63,985 nucleotides of DNA from an uncultured Lachnospiraceae bacterium (GTDB lineage Bacteria; Bacillota; Clostridia; Lachnospirales; Lachnospiraceae), in assembly GCA_910586705.1 (NCBI GenBank), contig CAJUJK010000023.1, positions 1 through 63,985 on the forward strand, in the 5' to 3' direction. Below the pieces are notes generated by a model. That model had not been told where the DNA came from. It searched no databases and saw nothing but the letters and a program-made list of their open reading frames with translations. Below, one piece after another: positions 33,157 to 42,355 of this stretch. The position numbers and the translations under genes were made by a program. Each line of letters opens with the position of its first letter. The first letter of the stretch is position 1.

Positions 33157-34176
33157 TCAGAGAGCAGAATCTTCCGAAGATATAATATAAGGCTTGATAA
33201 AAGTCAGCTCATGGGGCGCCTCGGGGTGATTGATGCGGAACAGAAGCTGCAGCGCCAGCCGTTTGCCAAGCAGCCCGGTAGGAACGTTTGCGGTGATGAT
33301 ACGGCCGCGGACATTCGGGTATTCGTCCGTGTTGTCAAACCCTGTCAGCGTGACGGGGTGCGGGGGCTTCTGCGGAGTTTCATCCATGTACTGCTGCACA
33401 AAGCTTGCTACATAGTCGCTGGCGCAGACAAAGGCGGTCGGCCATTCGGACAGGGAATCCAGAAACCGGTGAATCTCCCTCTTATAGGAAAAGACGTCAA
33501 TACTCTGAATCATTAAGTATTCCGTGCGGATGGGGAGTTTGTAACGGTCCATGCTGTCGCGGTAGCCTAGATAGCGTTCCTTGTTTGTCTGGGCATAATT
33601 GATATCGCCGATAAATCCGATCTCCCGGTGTCCGTCCGTTATGAGCAGTTCCGTGATCTCCGCCTCCGTGCGGTAGCCCTCGATCAAAAGCAGGTCTCCG
33701 TCCAGTTTCCTGTCGGTCAGCGTGGGGATGGTGTCGAGAAAAACCTTCGGACCGGGCAGCTCGTTCACCATGCCGAGGATAACGGGGTCATACACGTTCA
33801 CTACGGCAATGCACTCCACACTTTCCTTGGAGAGGATGGAGGGGAGGGTGAAATCCTTCGTAAACGAGGAGGGAACGTAAATATACATGAGATTGATGTT
33901 GTATTCGGAAAGCTCCTGCGCCATGCGGTGGATGATCCCCGTCCAGAAGGAGGCGGAGTCGGGTCTTGAGACGATCAGCGCCACCGTATGTTCGGTGTAC
34001 ATGCCGGCGCTGACTGCCTGCGTGGGAAGCTTGGCATATCCCAGCTCCCTTGCCTTGTCAAAAATCATATCTTTTAGCGAGTCGGACACACCGGCCTGGT
34101 TGTTAAACGCTTTGCTGACGGTGACTCTGGAAATGTCCAGAGCGTCCGCAATGTCTTTCATCGTAACTTTTTCCAT
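33157..34176 (-). CDS. LacI-family transcriptional regulator
   Basis: 339 residues, GGAAGGGG upstream. N-terminal LacI helix-turn-helix TMKDIADALDISRVTVSKAFN (residues 5-25) with hinge KARELGYAKLP, then a periplasmic-binding-protein-like effector domain (about 65-335, TVALIVSRPDSASFWTGIIH, GFIGDINYAQT, FVCASDYVASF). It is divergent from the sugar ABC operon, with promoters only about 190 bp apart, so it very likely regulates that operon and itself in response to a mannoside or its product. Own promoter TTGTTT-17-TATACT at 34212-34240 (minus). Confidence 0.94.
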   Translation of the reverse strand: MEKVTMKDIADALDISRVTVSKAFNNQAGVSDSLKDMIFDKARELGYAKLPTQAVSAGMYTEHTVALIVSRPDSASFWTGIIHRMAQELSEYNINLMYIYVPSSFTKDFTLPSILSKESVECIAVVNVYDPVILGMVNELPGPKVFLDTIPTLTDRKLDGDLLLIEGYRTEAEITELLITDGHREIGFIGDINYAQTNKERYLGYRDSMDRYKLPIRTEYLMIQSIDVFSYKREIHRFLDSLSEWPTAFVCASDYVASFVQQYMDETPQKPPHPVTLTGFDNTDEYPNVRGRIITANVPTGLLGKRLALQLLFRINHPEAPHELTFIKPYIISSEDSAL

Positions 34177-34211
34177 AGAAACCCCTTCCGCAAAAAAATT
34201 GAATTACTTTT

Positions 34212-34240
34212 AGTATAGCACAGTGAAAAAGAAAAAACAA
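34212..34240 (-). promoter_or_regulatory. Promoter of the LacI-family gene
   Basis: Minus strand TTGTTT, 17-bp spacer, TATACT (plus AGTATA at 34212-34217, AAACAA at 34235-34240). Confidence 0.6.
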
Positions 34241-34430
34241 TTCGTCTGTTTACAAATGTTAATTCCAAATGTGATTTTGAAAAGCGGAAATCCGTATATT
34301 GATGTTTGGTGATGTTTATATTTGTAAATATAGAAATTTCTGTGTAGTGCGTAAAATAAGCAATAACAGAGAAAGATGCACAAAAAATGAATCAAGTTTA
34401 TAAAAATGATAACAATTTTGTATATTCGTG

Positions 34431-34467
34431 TTGACATATATTAAAAGAAATGTTAATCTAATGTTAA
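34431..34467 (+). promoter_or_regulatory. Promoter of the sugar ABC/GH operon with repeated ATGTTAA
   Basis: TTGACA at 34431-34436, 17-bp spacer, TAATCT at 34454-34459. The heptamer ATGTTAA occurs at 34450-34456, overlapping the -10, and at 34461-34467, overlapping the start. A third copy lies at 34257-34263 near the LacI promoter. They are 11 bp apart, one helical turn, and are candidate operators for the divergent regulator. Confidence 0.55.
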
Positions 34468-34505
34468 CAAAAATAAAGAAAATATAAACAAAGGAGGTTA
34501 AACTA

Positions 34506-35489
34506 ATGAAAAGGAATGAGATGTCAGGCGGAGAAAAAGCGCGCATCAAAAAGCCCCGGAAAAAGCGCTGGTCCAGAGACGACACGGAACTGTTTCTGCT
34601 GTCCCTGCCTACCCTGCTGTGGTTTCTGATCTTTTCCTATCTGCCGATGTTCGGTGTGATCATTGCCTTTAAGGTATATAAGCTGTCGCCCGGCGGACAC
34701 GGATTTATCTATAATCTGTTGCACAGTGAATGGGCGGGATTCGGGAACTTCAGCTATTTCTTCACATCCAACTCGTTCACCATGCTCCTTCGCAACACGA
34801 TTCTCTACAACATTGCGTTCATCATTATCAGCGCAAGCGTTGCGGTGGGCGGGGCGCTGATGCTGAGCAGTATGCGAAATAAGAAGGCGTCCAAGGTGTA
34901 CCAGACGATGATGTTTCTGCCCTATTTCATGTCGTGGGTGGTGATCAGCTATTTCGTGTACGCGCTGCTGACGCCGGAGAGAGGCTACATCAACGGCATC
35001 ATAACAGCCATGGGCGGACAGCCGGTCATGTGGTATCAGGAGAGTAAGTACTGGCCGTTTATTCTCATCTTCTTGAACACATGGAAGGGCATGGGGTACG
35101 GTATGGTGCTCTATCTGGCGAGCATTACAGGCATAGATCCTTCCCTTTATGAGGCGGCGGTGATGGACGGCGCGACGAAGGCGCAGCAGGCGAGACACAT
35201 TACGCTTCCCGCGATCAAGCCGGTGTTTATTATGATGCTGATTCTGGATTGCGGAAAGATTTTCAATTCCGATTTCGGACTGTTCTATCAGGTGACGGGA
35301 CAGCTCCCGGCGTCGCTCTACACGACGGCGTCCACATTTGACACTTACATATACAATGCCATCCAGTCCTCGGCGCCGATCGGACAGACGGCGGCAGCGT
35401 CGTTCTTCCAGGCGATCTGCAGCTGCGGGACGATCCTTCTCGCCAACTGGATCGTGAGCAAAATCGACAATGAGAACAGGATTATATAG
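34506..35489 (+). CDS. ABC sugar transporter permease (LplB/UgpA-like)
   Basis: 327 residues, AAAGGAGG upstream. Six membrane helices after a basic N-terminus. The EAA loop is present as LYEAAVMDGATKAQQARHITLPAIKP, near residues 215-240 (quoted here in two parts: EAAVMDGAT and HITLPAIKP). This subclass of CUT1 importers partners with a second permease and a lipoprotein binding protein, both encoded directly downstream; the ATPase is usually encoded elsewhere and shared, and none is present here. Likely imports manno-oligosaccharides, judged from the adjacent GH130 and GH38 genes. Confidence 0.92.
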   Translation: MKRNEMSGGEKARIKKPRKKRWSRDDTELFLLSLPTLLWFLIFSYLPMFGVIIAFKVYKLSPGGHGFIYNLLHSEWAGFGNFSYFFTSNSFTMLLRNTILYNIAFIIISASVAVGGALMLSSMRNKKASKVYQTMMFLPYFMSWVVISYFVYALLTPERGYINGIITAMGGQPVMWYQESKYWPFILIFLNTWKGMGYGMVLYLASITGIDPSLYEAAVMDGATKAQQARHITLPAIKPVFIMMLILDCGKIFNSDFGLFYQVTGQLPASLYTTASTFDTYIYNAIQSSAPIGQTAAASFFQAICSCGTILLANWIVSKIDNENRII

Positions 35490-35504
35490 AAGGAGGTGGG
35501 AAAC

Positions 35505-36422
35505 GTGAGTAAAAAGGATAAAAGCGGTCAGTCGCTGAACCAGATCAAGACATCGACGAACGTCGTATTCAACCTCGTGTTTCTGATACTGGCAGTTATG
35601 TGCGTCATTCCGCTGCTGTTTGTTTTCTCGATATCCATCACGGACGAGGAGGTGCTGCGCATCAACGGATACCAGCTGGTGCCGCAGGTGTTGTCTGCTT
35701 CCGCCTATGAGTTCCTGTGGAATGAGCGGCTGACGATTTTGCGGGCGGCATTCATGTCCATGCTGGTGACTGTGGTCGGTACGATGCTTTCCATAGCACT
35801 GAACACGTCTATGGGATATGTGGTATCCAGACGTAACTTTAAATTGAAGAAAATTTATACATGGATGCTTTTCATACCGATGGTATTTAACGGCGGTATG
35901 CTTGCCAGCTATGTGGTTGTGAACAATATTCTGAAACTGAATAACAACATATGGGCGCTGATCCTGCCTCTGGCATGTTCGGCATTCAGCGTGACCATCT
36001 GCCGTACCTTTTTCAGGACGACGGTGCCGGATTCCATCATAGAGTCCGCGAAGATTGACGGCGCGGGGCAGTTCCGCATCTGGTCGCAGATCGTGCTGCC
36101 GATCTCCAAGCCGGTGATGGCGACCATCGGTATGTTTGCGGCATTCGGCTACTGGAACGACTGGTTCCAGGCATCCCTGTACATTCAGGACACGAAAAAG
36201 CAGACGCTGCAGTCCCTGCTGAACCAGATGCAGAAGAACATTGAGTATATCGCGAACAATCCTTACGGCGGGCTGTCCCTGCAGGAGTATAAGCTGAGTA
36301 TGCCGACGGAGAGTGTGCGTATGGCGATCGCAATCGTGATCATCGTGCCCATCGCGTGCACTTACCCGTTCTTCCAGAAATACTTTATCTCGGGACTGAC
36401 TGTTGGTTCGGTCAAAGAATAA
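35505..36422 (+). CDS. ABC sugar transporter permease (YtcP/AraQ-like)
   Basis: 305 residues from a GTG at 35505 with AGGAGGTG upstream (an in-frame GTG at 35496 lies inside that site). Six membrane helices; the EAA loop reads ESAKIDGAGQFRIWSQIVLPISKP near residues 185-208 (ESAKIDGAG, IVLPISKP). It forms a heterodimer with the preceding permease. The C-terminus FFQKYFISGLTVGSVKE is typical of this family. It is separated from the binding-protein gene by two hairpins that may set different expression levels. Confidence 0.92.
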   Translation: MSKKDKSGQSLNQIKTSTNVVFNLVFLILAVMCVIPLLFVFSISITDEEVLRINGYQLVPQVLSASAYEFLWNERLTILRAAFMSMLVTVVGTMLSIALNTSMGYVVSRRNFKLKKIYTWMLFIPMVFNGGMLASYVVVNNILKLNNNIWALILPLACSAFSVTICRTFFRTTVPDSIIESAKIDGAGQFRIWSQIVLPISKPVMATIGMFAAFGYWNDWFQASLYIQDTKKQTLQSLLNQMQKNIEYIANNPYGGLSLQEYKLSMPTESVRMAIAIVIIVPIACTYPFFQKYFISGLTVGSVKE

Positions 36423-36483
36423 CGCGAAAAGTAAGGTTTTGAAAAGTGGAGATTCGGAAAATAACACAAAAAAGGAGAGGAAA

Positions 36484-36545
36484 GATTGAAAATTAAAATT
36501 TTCAATCGCGAGATTTGTGCCTGCGCGTTGCCTGACACAAACTCG
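36484..36545 (+). other. Intercistronic hairpins before the binding-protein gene
   Basis: GATTGAAAATT (36484-36494) / AATTTTCAATC (36497-36507), then CGAG-A-TTTGTG (36509-36519) / CACAAA-CTCG (36536-36545). Neither has a T-run. Such structures commonly stabilise the downstream mRNA so that binding protein exceeds permease. Confidence 0.5.
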
Positions 36546-36581
36546 TTATGCGCAAAGAGCAGCGCAGAAATGGAGGAAAAA

Positions 36582-38018
36582 ATGATGAAGTGGAAAAGAA
36601 TGGCGGCGCTTGGCGCGGCAGTTATGATGGTTGTGGGGACGCTTGCGGGCTGCGGCGGCAGCGGCGATGCAGGAGGAGAGGACGGGATCGTCCATCTGAA
36701 GTGGGTGACCATCGGCAACGGGATGCCCACCAACTATGACAGCTGGATCGCAAAGGTAAACGAGTACATCGAGCCGGAAATCGGTGTCAATCTGGAGATG
36801 GAAGTCATTCCGTGGGGCGACTGGGATAAGCGCCGCAGCATTATCGTGAGCATCAACGAACCTTTTGATATGATTTTCGGTACGGGGAATAATTATATTG
36901 CTGACATCAATCTTGGCGCATGTTACGATATTACTGACATGATTGACGCCAACATGCCGGGGCTTAAGGAACTGATGCCGGATAAGTATTGGGACGGCGT
37001 GAAGGTGAAGGACAGGATTTACGGCATTCCTACCTATAAAGACAGCTCTATCACCAACTACGCGGTGTGGGATAAGGAACTGGTGGATGAGTACAATCTG
37101 GATCTGGCGTCCCTGACGGAGATCGAGTCCCTGACGGAAATTTTCGAGACGTTGAAGGCGGATAAGAACGACTACCCGGTTTATGTTAAGAATGACGGCG
37201 TATACTATATTTTTGACGTGTACGATCAGCTCGGGGCAGGAACCCAGATTCTCGGCGTGAGATACGACGATGCGGACGCGAAGGTATGCTTTACGCTGGA
37301 GGAGCCGGAGATCTATTCCGCGCTGGAGACGCTCCACGACTGGTACCAGAAGGGCATCATCAACCCCGACGCATCCACCTTGTCGGAGGCGCGCGTCTAC
37401 AACATGTGGCGTGTGGCGCAGGGCTGGGAGAGCGCAGGCGTCACGGCGTGGGGACCGCAGATGGGCAAGGAAGTGGCGGTGCAGAAGATCGGTGATACGA
37501 TTCTGTCCAACGAGACCGTGCGCGGATCGTTAAATATGGTTTCCGTCAACACGAAGTACCCGGAGAAATGCCTGCAGCTTCTCGACAAGGTCAATACGGA
37601 CACCAAGCTGCGCGATATGTTCTTCTACGGGGAAGAGGGCGTGAACTTTAACTATACGGAGGACGGCAGGGTGCACAAGATCAACAACGAGTGGGCGATG
37701 GCAGGATACACGCAGGGCACGTTCTTTACGGTGACGTTGGAGGACACGAACGAGACTAACCAGTGGGATGAGGTCAAAGCCTTGAACGAGGCGGCGGTGT
37801 CTTCCGTGATGCTGGGCTTCACCTTCGATTCCACGGAAGTTTCGGATAAGCTGGCGAACTGCCGTGAGATATGGATGCGTTACCGCAGCGAGGTGATGAC
37901 CGGCGTGCGCGACCCGAAAGACACGATACCCGAGATCAAGGCGGAGCTGATGAAAGCCGGATGGCAGGAGGTCATGGACGAGGCACAGAAGCAGGTTGAC
38001 GAGTTTATGGGCAAATAA
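36582..38018 (+). CDS. Extracellular sugar-binding lipoprotein (ABC importer)
   Basis: About 478 residues from the ATG at 36582 or 36585 (GGAGG just upstream). Lipoprotein signal MMKWKRMAALGAAVMMVVG followed by lipobox LAGC, then a family 1 extracellular solute-binding protein: MEVIPWGDWDKRRSIIVS, DMIFGTGNNYIADINLG and the C-terminal LNEAAVSSVMLGFTFD. It would be anchored outside the membrane and deliver oligosaccharide to the two preceding permeases. An open frame continues upstream to 36486 but lacks a signal peptide and a ribosome binding site. Confidence 0.92.
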   Translation: MMKWKRMAALGAAVMMVVGTLAGCGGSGDAGGEDGIVHLKWVTIGNGMPTNYDSWIAKVNEYIEPEIGVNLEMEVIPWGDWDKRRSIIVSINEPFDMIFGTGNNYIADINLGACYDITDMIDANMPGLKELMPDKYWDGVKVKDRIYGIPTYKDSSITNYAVWDKELVDEYNLDLASLTEIESLTEIFETLKADKNDYPVYVKNDGVYYIFDVYDQLGAGTQILGVRYDDADAKVCFTLEEPEIYSALETLHDWYQKGIINPDASTLSEARVYNMWRVAQGWESAGVTAWGPQMGKEVAVQKIGDTILSNETVRGSLNMVSVNTKYPEKCLQLLDKVNTDTKLRDMFFYGEEGVNFNYTEDGRVHKINNEWAMAGYTQGTFFTVTLEDTNETNQWDEVKALNEAAVSSVMLGFTFDSTEVSDKLANCREIWMRYRSEVMTGVRDPKDTIPEIKAELMKAGWQEVMDEAQKQVDEFMGK

Positions 38019-38038
38019 AGACGAGGAGAGAGAAGACT

Positions 38039-39019
38039 ATGGCTAAATTGACGGGCAGACATCTGCCGAATATTCCCTGGCAGGAGCCGGACGGGACGGA
38101 GAAGCTTCCGGTCTGGCGCTATAAGGAAAATCCGATCATTGACCGGTTTGCGACGAAAAATTCCAACAGTATTTTTAACAGCGCGGTAGTGCCCTTTGAG
38201 GACGGATTCGCGGGGGTGTTCCGCTGTGACAGCAGATCGATCAGCATGGATCTGTTTGCGGGATTCAGCAAGGACGGTATCCACTGGGAGATTTCCGATG
38301 AGCCGATTGCCCTGCAGGGCGCGTGCCCGGAAGTGGCGAAGCGGGATTTCCGCTATGACCCGCGCGTGTGCTTTATCGACGACAGATACTATGTGACGTG
38401 GTGCAACGGGTACAGCGGATATCCCACCATAGGGCTTGCCTATACGTTTGATTTTAAGACCTTTTACCAGAGGGAAAACGCGTTTTTGCCGTTCAACAGA
38501 AACGGGGTGCTGTTTCCGAGAAAGATCCAGGAGAAGTACTATATGCTGAGCCGTCCAAGCGATAACGGGCACACGCCTTTCGGGGATATTTTCGTGAGCG
38601 AAAGCCCGGATCTCACCTACTGGGGAAGGCACCGTCTGGTAATGGGCACCATCAAGGGCGACGAGTCCGCGTGGCAGTCCACGAAGATCGGCGCGGGCAG
38701 CGTCCCGATCGAGACGGATGGGGGGTGGCTGCTGATCTATCACGGCGTCATCAATACATGCAACGGGTTTGTCTACCGTATGGGCTGCGCCCTGCTTGAC
38801 CTGGAAGAGCCGTGGAAGGTGAAGAAGCGGACGAAAAACTATATTTTAGGGCCGCACGAACTGTACGAGTGTGTGGGCGACGTGCCGAATGTGGTATTTC
38901 CCTGTGCGGCGCTTACGGATGCGGCTACCGGGAGAATCGCCATCTACTACGGGTGCGCGGACACGGTGACGGGACTGGCATTCACTACGGTGGACCGTCT
39001 GATGGATTATATGGAATAA
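38039..39019 (+). CDS. Glycoside phosphorylase family GH130 (mannoside phosphorylase)
   Basis: 326 residues, GAGGAGAG upstream. Five-bladed propeller fold typical of GH130. The proton-donor Asp sits in RYDPRV (Asp107). Other conserved parts are NSAVVPFEDGF, EISDEPI, HGV near residue 240 and IYYGCADTVTGLA at the end. It would split a beta-mannoside with phosphate to alpha-mannose 1-phosphate. With GH38 and GH2 genes beside it, Man-beta-1,4-GlcNAc (host N-glycan core) or manno-oligosaccharides are the candidate substrates. The subfamily is not certain. Confidence 0.92.
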   Translation: MAKLTGRHLPNIPWQEPDGTEKLPVWRYKENPIIDRFATKNSNSIFNSAVVPFEDGFAGVFRCDSRSISMDLFAGFSKDGIHWEISDEPIALQGACPEVAKRDFRYDPRVCFIDDRYYVTWCNGYSGYPTIGLAYTFDFKTFYQRENAFLPFNRNGVLFPRKIQEKYYMLSRPSDNGHTPFGDIFVSESPDLTYWGRHRLVMGTIKGDESAWQSTKIGAGSVPIETDGGWLLIYHGVINTCNGFVYRMGCALLDLEEPWKVKKRTKNYILGPHELYECVGDVPNVVFPCAALTDAATGRIAIYYGCADTVTGLAFTTVDRLMDYME

Positions 39020-39033
39020 AAAGGTGGCGTCAT

Positions 39034-39093
39034 ATGCGCGGACACGAGGACGGAAACGGGATCATGGCGGTTCCGGCAGGAAGTGTATCATAA
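39034..39093 (+). CDS. Possible 19-residue small ORF between GH130 and GH38
   Basis: ATG at 39034 with AAGGTGG about 6 nt upstream encodes MRGHEDGNGIMAVPAGSVS then TAA. It fits the spacer between two genes of the operon and has a plausible ribosome binding site, but no similarity to anything I know. It may simply be a chance frame. Confidence 0.2.
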   Translation: MRGHEDGNGIMAVPAGSVS

Positions 39094-39121
39094 TTTTAGG
39101 AAACCGGATTAGGAGGCAGAA

Positions 39122-42100
39122 ATGTATTTTTTAGATAAGAGAGTGAATGTCATATGCGAGGAATTGAAGAAGTTAAAGATAAAGCAGAAGTTTGACATCG
39201 GGAAATGGGAGTACAAGGAGGGAAATTACTTCCATCCCGCGGACGCGGAGGCGGACAGCGCGCCGTGGGAGACGTTTGACTGCCAGAACATGCACTGGTA
39301 CGGCAAAGACCGCCACTACTGGTTTAAGACCGTCTACCGTGTGCCTGAAGCGCTTGACGGGAAAAGAATGTGGCTCCATGTGGGCACCCAGATTGATGAG
39401 TGGGACGATGCCAAGAACCCGCAGTTTCTCCTGTTCGTGAACGGGGAGGCGGTGCAGGGCATCGACATGAACCACCGTGACGTATTCCTGTCCCCGTCTG
39501 CAAAGGCGGGGGAGGAGCTGACGCTTGAGCTGCAGGCGTACAGCGGCACGTTACATACGGAATTTAACCTGATCACCCAGATGCGGGAGATCGACGACCG
39601 CATCGAGAAGCTTTACTATGATCTGTGGGTGCCGCTTGCGGCGTTTTCCAGAATGGAGGAGGATGACAAAAACCGCAAGGACATACAGGAAATCTTAAAT
39701 ACCACGGTCAATTTCCTCGATCTTCGGACGCCCTACTCGGATGCGTTCTACCAGACGCTGGAGGAAGCCTCCGCCTATATCGATCAGGCGCTGTATACCG
39801 ACATGGCAGGATACAAGGATGTGATTGCGACCTGCATCGGCCATACGCACATCGACGTGGCATGGTGGTGGACGGTGGAACAGACGAGAGAGAAAGTGGG
39901 ACGCAGCTTTGCCACGGTTCTCAAGCTGATGGAGGAATACCCGAATTATAAGTTTATGTCCAGCCAGCCCCAGCTCTACGCCTTTTTGAAGGCGCGCTAC
40001 CCGGAGCTTTACGAGAAGGCGAAGGAGCGGATCAAAGAGGGCCGGTGGGAAGCGGAGGGCGGCATGTGGCTGGAAGCGGACTGCAATCTGACCTCCGGCG
40101 AGTCCCTCGTGAGACAGTTCATGCACGGCAAACGTTTCTTCAAGGAAGAGTTCGGCGTGGATAACAAGATTCTGTGGCTGCCCGATGTGTTCGGCTACTC
40201 CGGGGCGCTGCCGCAGATTATGAAAAAGTGCGGCATCGAATACTTTATGACCACGAAACTGGCGTGGAACCAGTTTAACAAGATACCTTACGACACGATG
40301 ATGTGGCGCGGCATCGACGGTTCCGAGGTGCTGACCCACCTGATCACCACGCTGGGCGTCAGCCAGCCCATCAAGGATTTCTTTACGACCTACAACGGGA
40401 TGCTCCACCCCGACTCGATCATGGGCGGCTGGATGCGTTATCAGAATAAGGACATCAACAACGACATTCTGGTGTCCTACGGCTACGGCGACGGCGGCGG
40501 CGGTCCCACAAGGGAGATGCTGGAGACGTCGATCCGCATGGAGAAGGGCGTCAAGGGAATCCCCACTGTGCGGCAGGAGTTCGCGCGCACCTACTTTGAC
40601 GAACTGAAAGAGCGCGTGGGGGATCATAAGAGACTGCCTGTGTGGGAGGGCGAGTTCTATTTCGAGTACCACAGGGGCACACTCACATCCATGGCGAGAA
40701 ACAAGCGCTCCAACAGAAAATCGGAGCTTGGCTTGATGGAGCTTGAGCTTTTGAGTGTATTGGCGGCGGAAGAGATGGCATACCCGGCAGAGGAGCTGGA
40801 TGCCATGTGGAAACTGGTGCTGTTGAACCAGTTCCATGATACCCTGCCGGGGTCTGCCATCCATGAAGTGTACGAAGTGACGAAGAAGGAGTACGCACAG
40901 CTCGCAGAGCAGCTTACAGAGATGAGCGGGGAGCGTAGACGCGCCATCGCAGGCGGGGGAGAGGCGGTCACGATCTTTAACCCCATCGGAAGAGAGCGGG
41001 CAGATGTCGTCAATCTGGGCTCGTTTGAGGGCAATGCCATCACGGACGGGGAGGGCAATGTGTATCCTGTGCAGAAGACGAAGGAGGGCAGCATCGCCTT
41101 TGTGAAGGGGCTGCCGTCAAAAGGCTACCAGTCCTTTGAGGCGTTTGATACGCAGGAGACGGATAAACCGTTTTGCCTGCACGGCGACAGGGAACTGGAA
41201 ACGCCGTTTTACAGCGTGAAGTTTGACGAGGGCGGCATGTTTACAGGCCTTTACGACAAGGACAACGACAGGGAGGTGATACAGCCGGGACAGCGCGCCA
41301 ATCTGCTGCGGATGTACGAGGATAAGCCGATCTACTTTGATAACTGGGATATTGACATTTATTATACCGAGAAGTTCTGGGATGTGGATCAGGCAGAACG
41401 CATGGAATGGACGGAGATGGGTCCTGTGCGCGCCGTGCTGGAGATCGACAGAAAGGCGTCCAACTCTTCGTTCACACAGAAGATTATCTTTTACGCGAAG
41501 AGCCGCCGGATTGACTTTGTCACCCATGTGGACTGGAAGGAACACCAGACGCTCTTGAAGGTGCACTTCCCTGTGGCGGTGCACACGGACGAGGCGACCT
41601 TCGACATCCAGTTCGGAAGCCTGACGAGAAAGACCCACCAGAATACAAGCTGGGATGTGGCGCGTTTCGAGAGCTGCGGGCAGAAGTGGATGGATCTGTC
41701 GGAAGGGCACTACGGGGTTTCCCTGTTAAACGACTGCAAGTACGGCCACTCCGTGAAGGACTCCAACATGGCGCTGACCCTCATTAAGTCCGGCACGGAA
41801 CCGAACCCGGTGGCGGATCAGGAGGAGCACGATTTCACTTACGCGATCTACCCCCACGCGGAAGGGTGGCGTACAGCCGGCACCGTGGACGAGGCGTATA
41901 AGCTGAACCAGCCGCTGACGGCGCTGACGGGCACACAGGGCGGGAAGCATTTTTCCTACGCGTCTGTGGCGCACAGCAATGTGGTCATAGAGACCATCAA
42001 ACAGGCGGAGGACGGCGATGGCGTTGTGATCCGCATGTACGAGTCGGAAAACGCCTACACGAAGACGAAGCTGACGGTAAATATAGCGTTTGAAAAGGCG

Positions 42101-42208
42101 TATATTTGTAACCTGCTGGAGGAGACCGAGGGCGAAGCGGCGGTAACAGGCAATAGCATTGACGTTGTGCTGAAGCCTTACGAGGTTGTGACAGTGCTTT
42201 TGAAATAA
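39122..42208 (+). CDS. Alpha-mannosidase, glycoside hydrolase family 38
   Basis: 1028 residues, TAGGAGG upstream, no signal peptide, so intracellular. Removes alpha-linked mannose. An N-terminal beta domain (about 1-230) precedes the catalytic alpha/beta domain with zinc ligands in GHTHIDVAWWW (near 240-250) and nucleophile Asp in LPDVFGYSG (near 352-360). A second zinc His lies in LNQFHDTLPGS near 563. Then come the mid-domain and the large C-terminal beta-sandwich (TFDIQFGS, ALTGTQGGKHF). Standard length for bacterial GH38. It ends at a very strong terminator, closing the mannoside operon. Confidence 0.95.
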   Translation: MYFLDKRVNVICEELKKLKIKQKFDIGKWEYKEGNYFHPADAEADSAPWETFDCQNMHWYGKDRHYWFKTVYRVPEALDGKRMWLHVGTQIDEWDDAKNPQFLLFVNGEAVQGIDMNHRDVFLSPSAKAGEELTLELQAYSGTLHTEFNLITQMREIDDRIEKLYYDLWVPLAAFSRMEEDDKNRKDIQEILNTTVNFLDLRTPYSDAFYQTLEEASAYIDQALYTDMAGYKDVIATCIGHTHIDVAWWWTVEQTREKVGRSFATVLKLMEEYPNYKFMSSQPQLYAFLKARYPELYEKAKERIKEGRWEAEGGMWLEADCNLTSGESLVRQFMHGKRFFKEEFGVDNKILWLPDVFGYSGALPQIMKKCGIEYFMTTKLAWNQFNKIPYDTMMWRGIDGSEVLTHLITTLGVSQPIKDFFTTYNGMLHPDSIMGGWMRYQNKDINNDILVSYGYGDGGGGPTREMLETSIRMEKGVKGIPTVRQEFARTYFDELKERVGDHKRLPVWEGEFYFEYHRGTLTSMARNKRSNRKSELGLMELELLSVLAAEEMAYPAEELDAMWKLVLLNQFHDTLPGSAIHEVYEVTKKEYAQLAEQLTEMSGERRRAIAGGGEAVTIFNPIGRERADVVNLGSFEGNAITDGEGNVYPVQKTKEGSIAFVKGLPSKGYQSFEAFDTQETDKPFCLHGDRELETPFYSVKFDEGGMFTGLYDKDNDREVIQPGQRANLLRMYEDKPIYFDNWDIDIYYTEKFWDVDQAERMEWTEMGPVRAVLEIDRKASNSSFTQKIIFYAKSRRIDFVTHVDWKEHQTLLKVHFPVAVHTDEATFDIQFGSLTRKTHQNTSWDVARFESCGQKWMDLSEGHYGVSLLNDCKYGHSVKDSNMALTLIKSGTEPNPVADQEEHDFTYAIYPHAEGWRTAGTVDEAYKLNQPLTALTGTQGGKHFSYASVAHSNVVIETIKQAEDGDGVVIRMYESENAYTKTKLTVNIAFEKAYICNLLEETEGEAAVTGNSIDVVLKPYEVVTVLLK

Positions 42209-42228
42209 ATAGGGTGGATGGAAAGAAT

Positions 42229-42271
42229 ACAACCCCCGCGAAACGGATGGAAACTGTTTCGCGGGGGTTGT
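42229..42271 (+). terminator. Very strong terminator closing the mannoside operon
   Basis: Perfect 16-bp stem ACAACCCCCGCGAAAC (42229-42244) / GTTTCGCGGGGGTTGT (42256-42271) with an 11-nt loop. Confidence 0.9.
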
Positions 42272-42355
42272 CTGATTTGCGGGTACTGTGCAAAATAGCC
42301 AATCTGACGTCTGCGATTTTGTATAAAACAGAGAAACGGAACCGAACGGCAGAAA

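Noticed and set aside
34524..36467. Very long minus-strand open frame (about 647 codons) opposite the sugar permeases
   Set aside because: It is antisense to two clear ABC permease genes, has no ribosome binding site or recognisable domain, and its Arg/His-rich composition is typical of a shadow frame of GC-rich coding DNA.
39695..40864. 389-codon minus-strand frame opposite the GH38 gene
   Set aside because: Shadow of a well-conserved GH38 catalytic domain.
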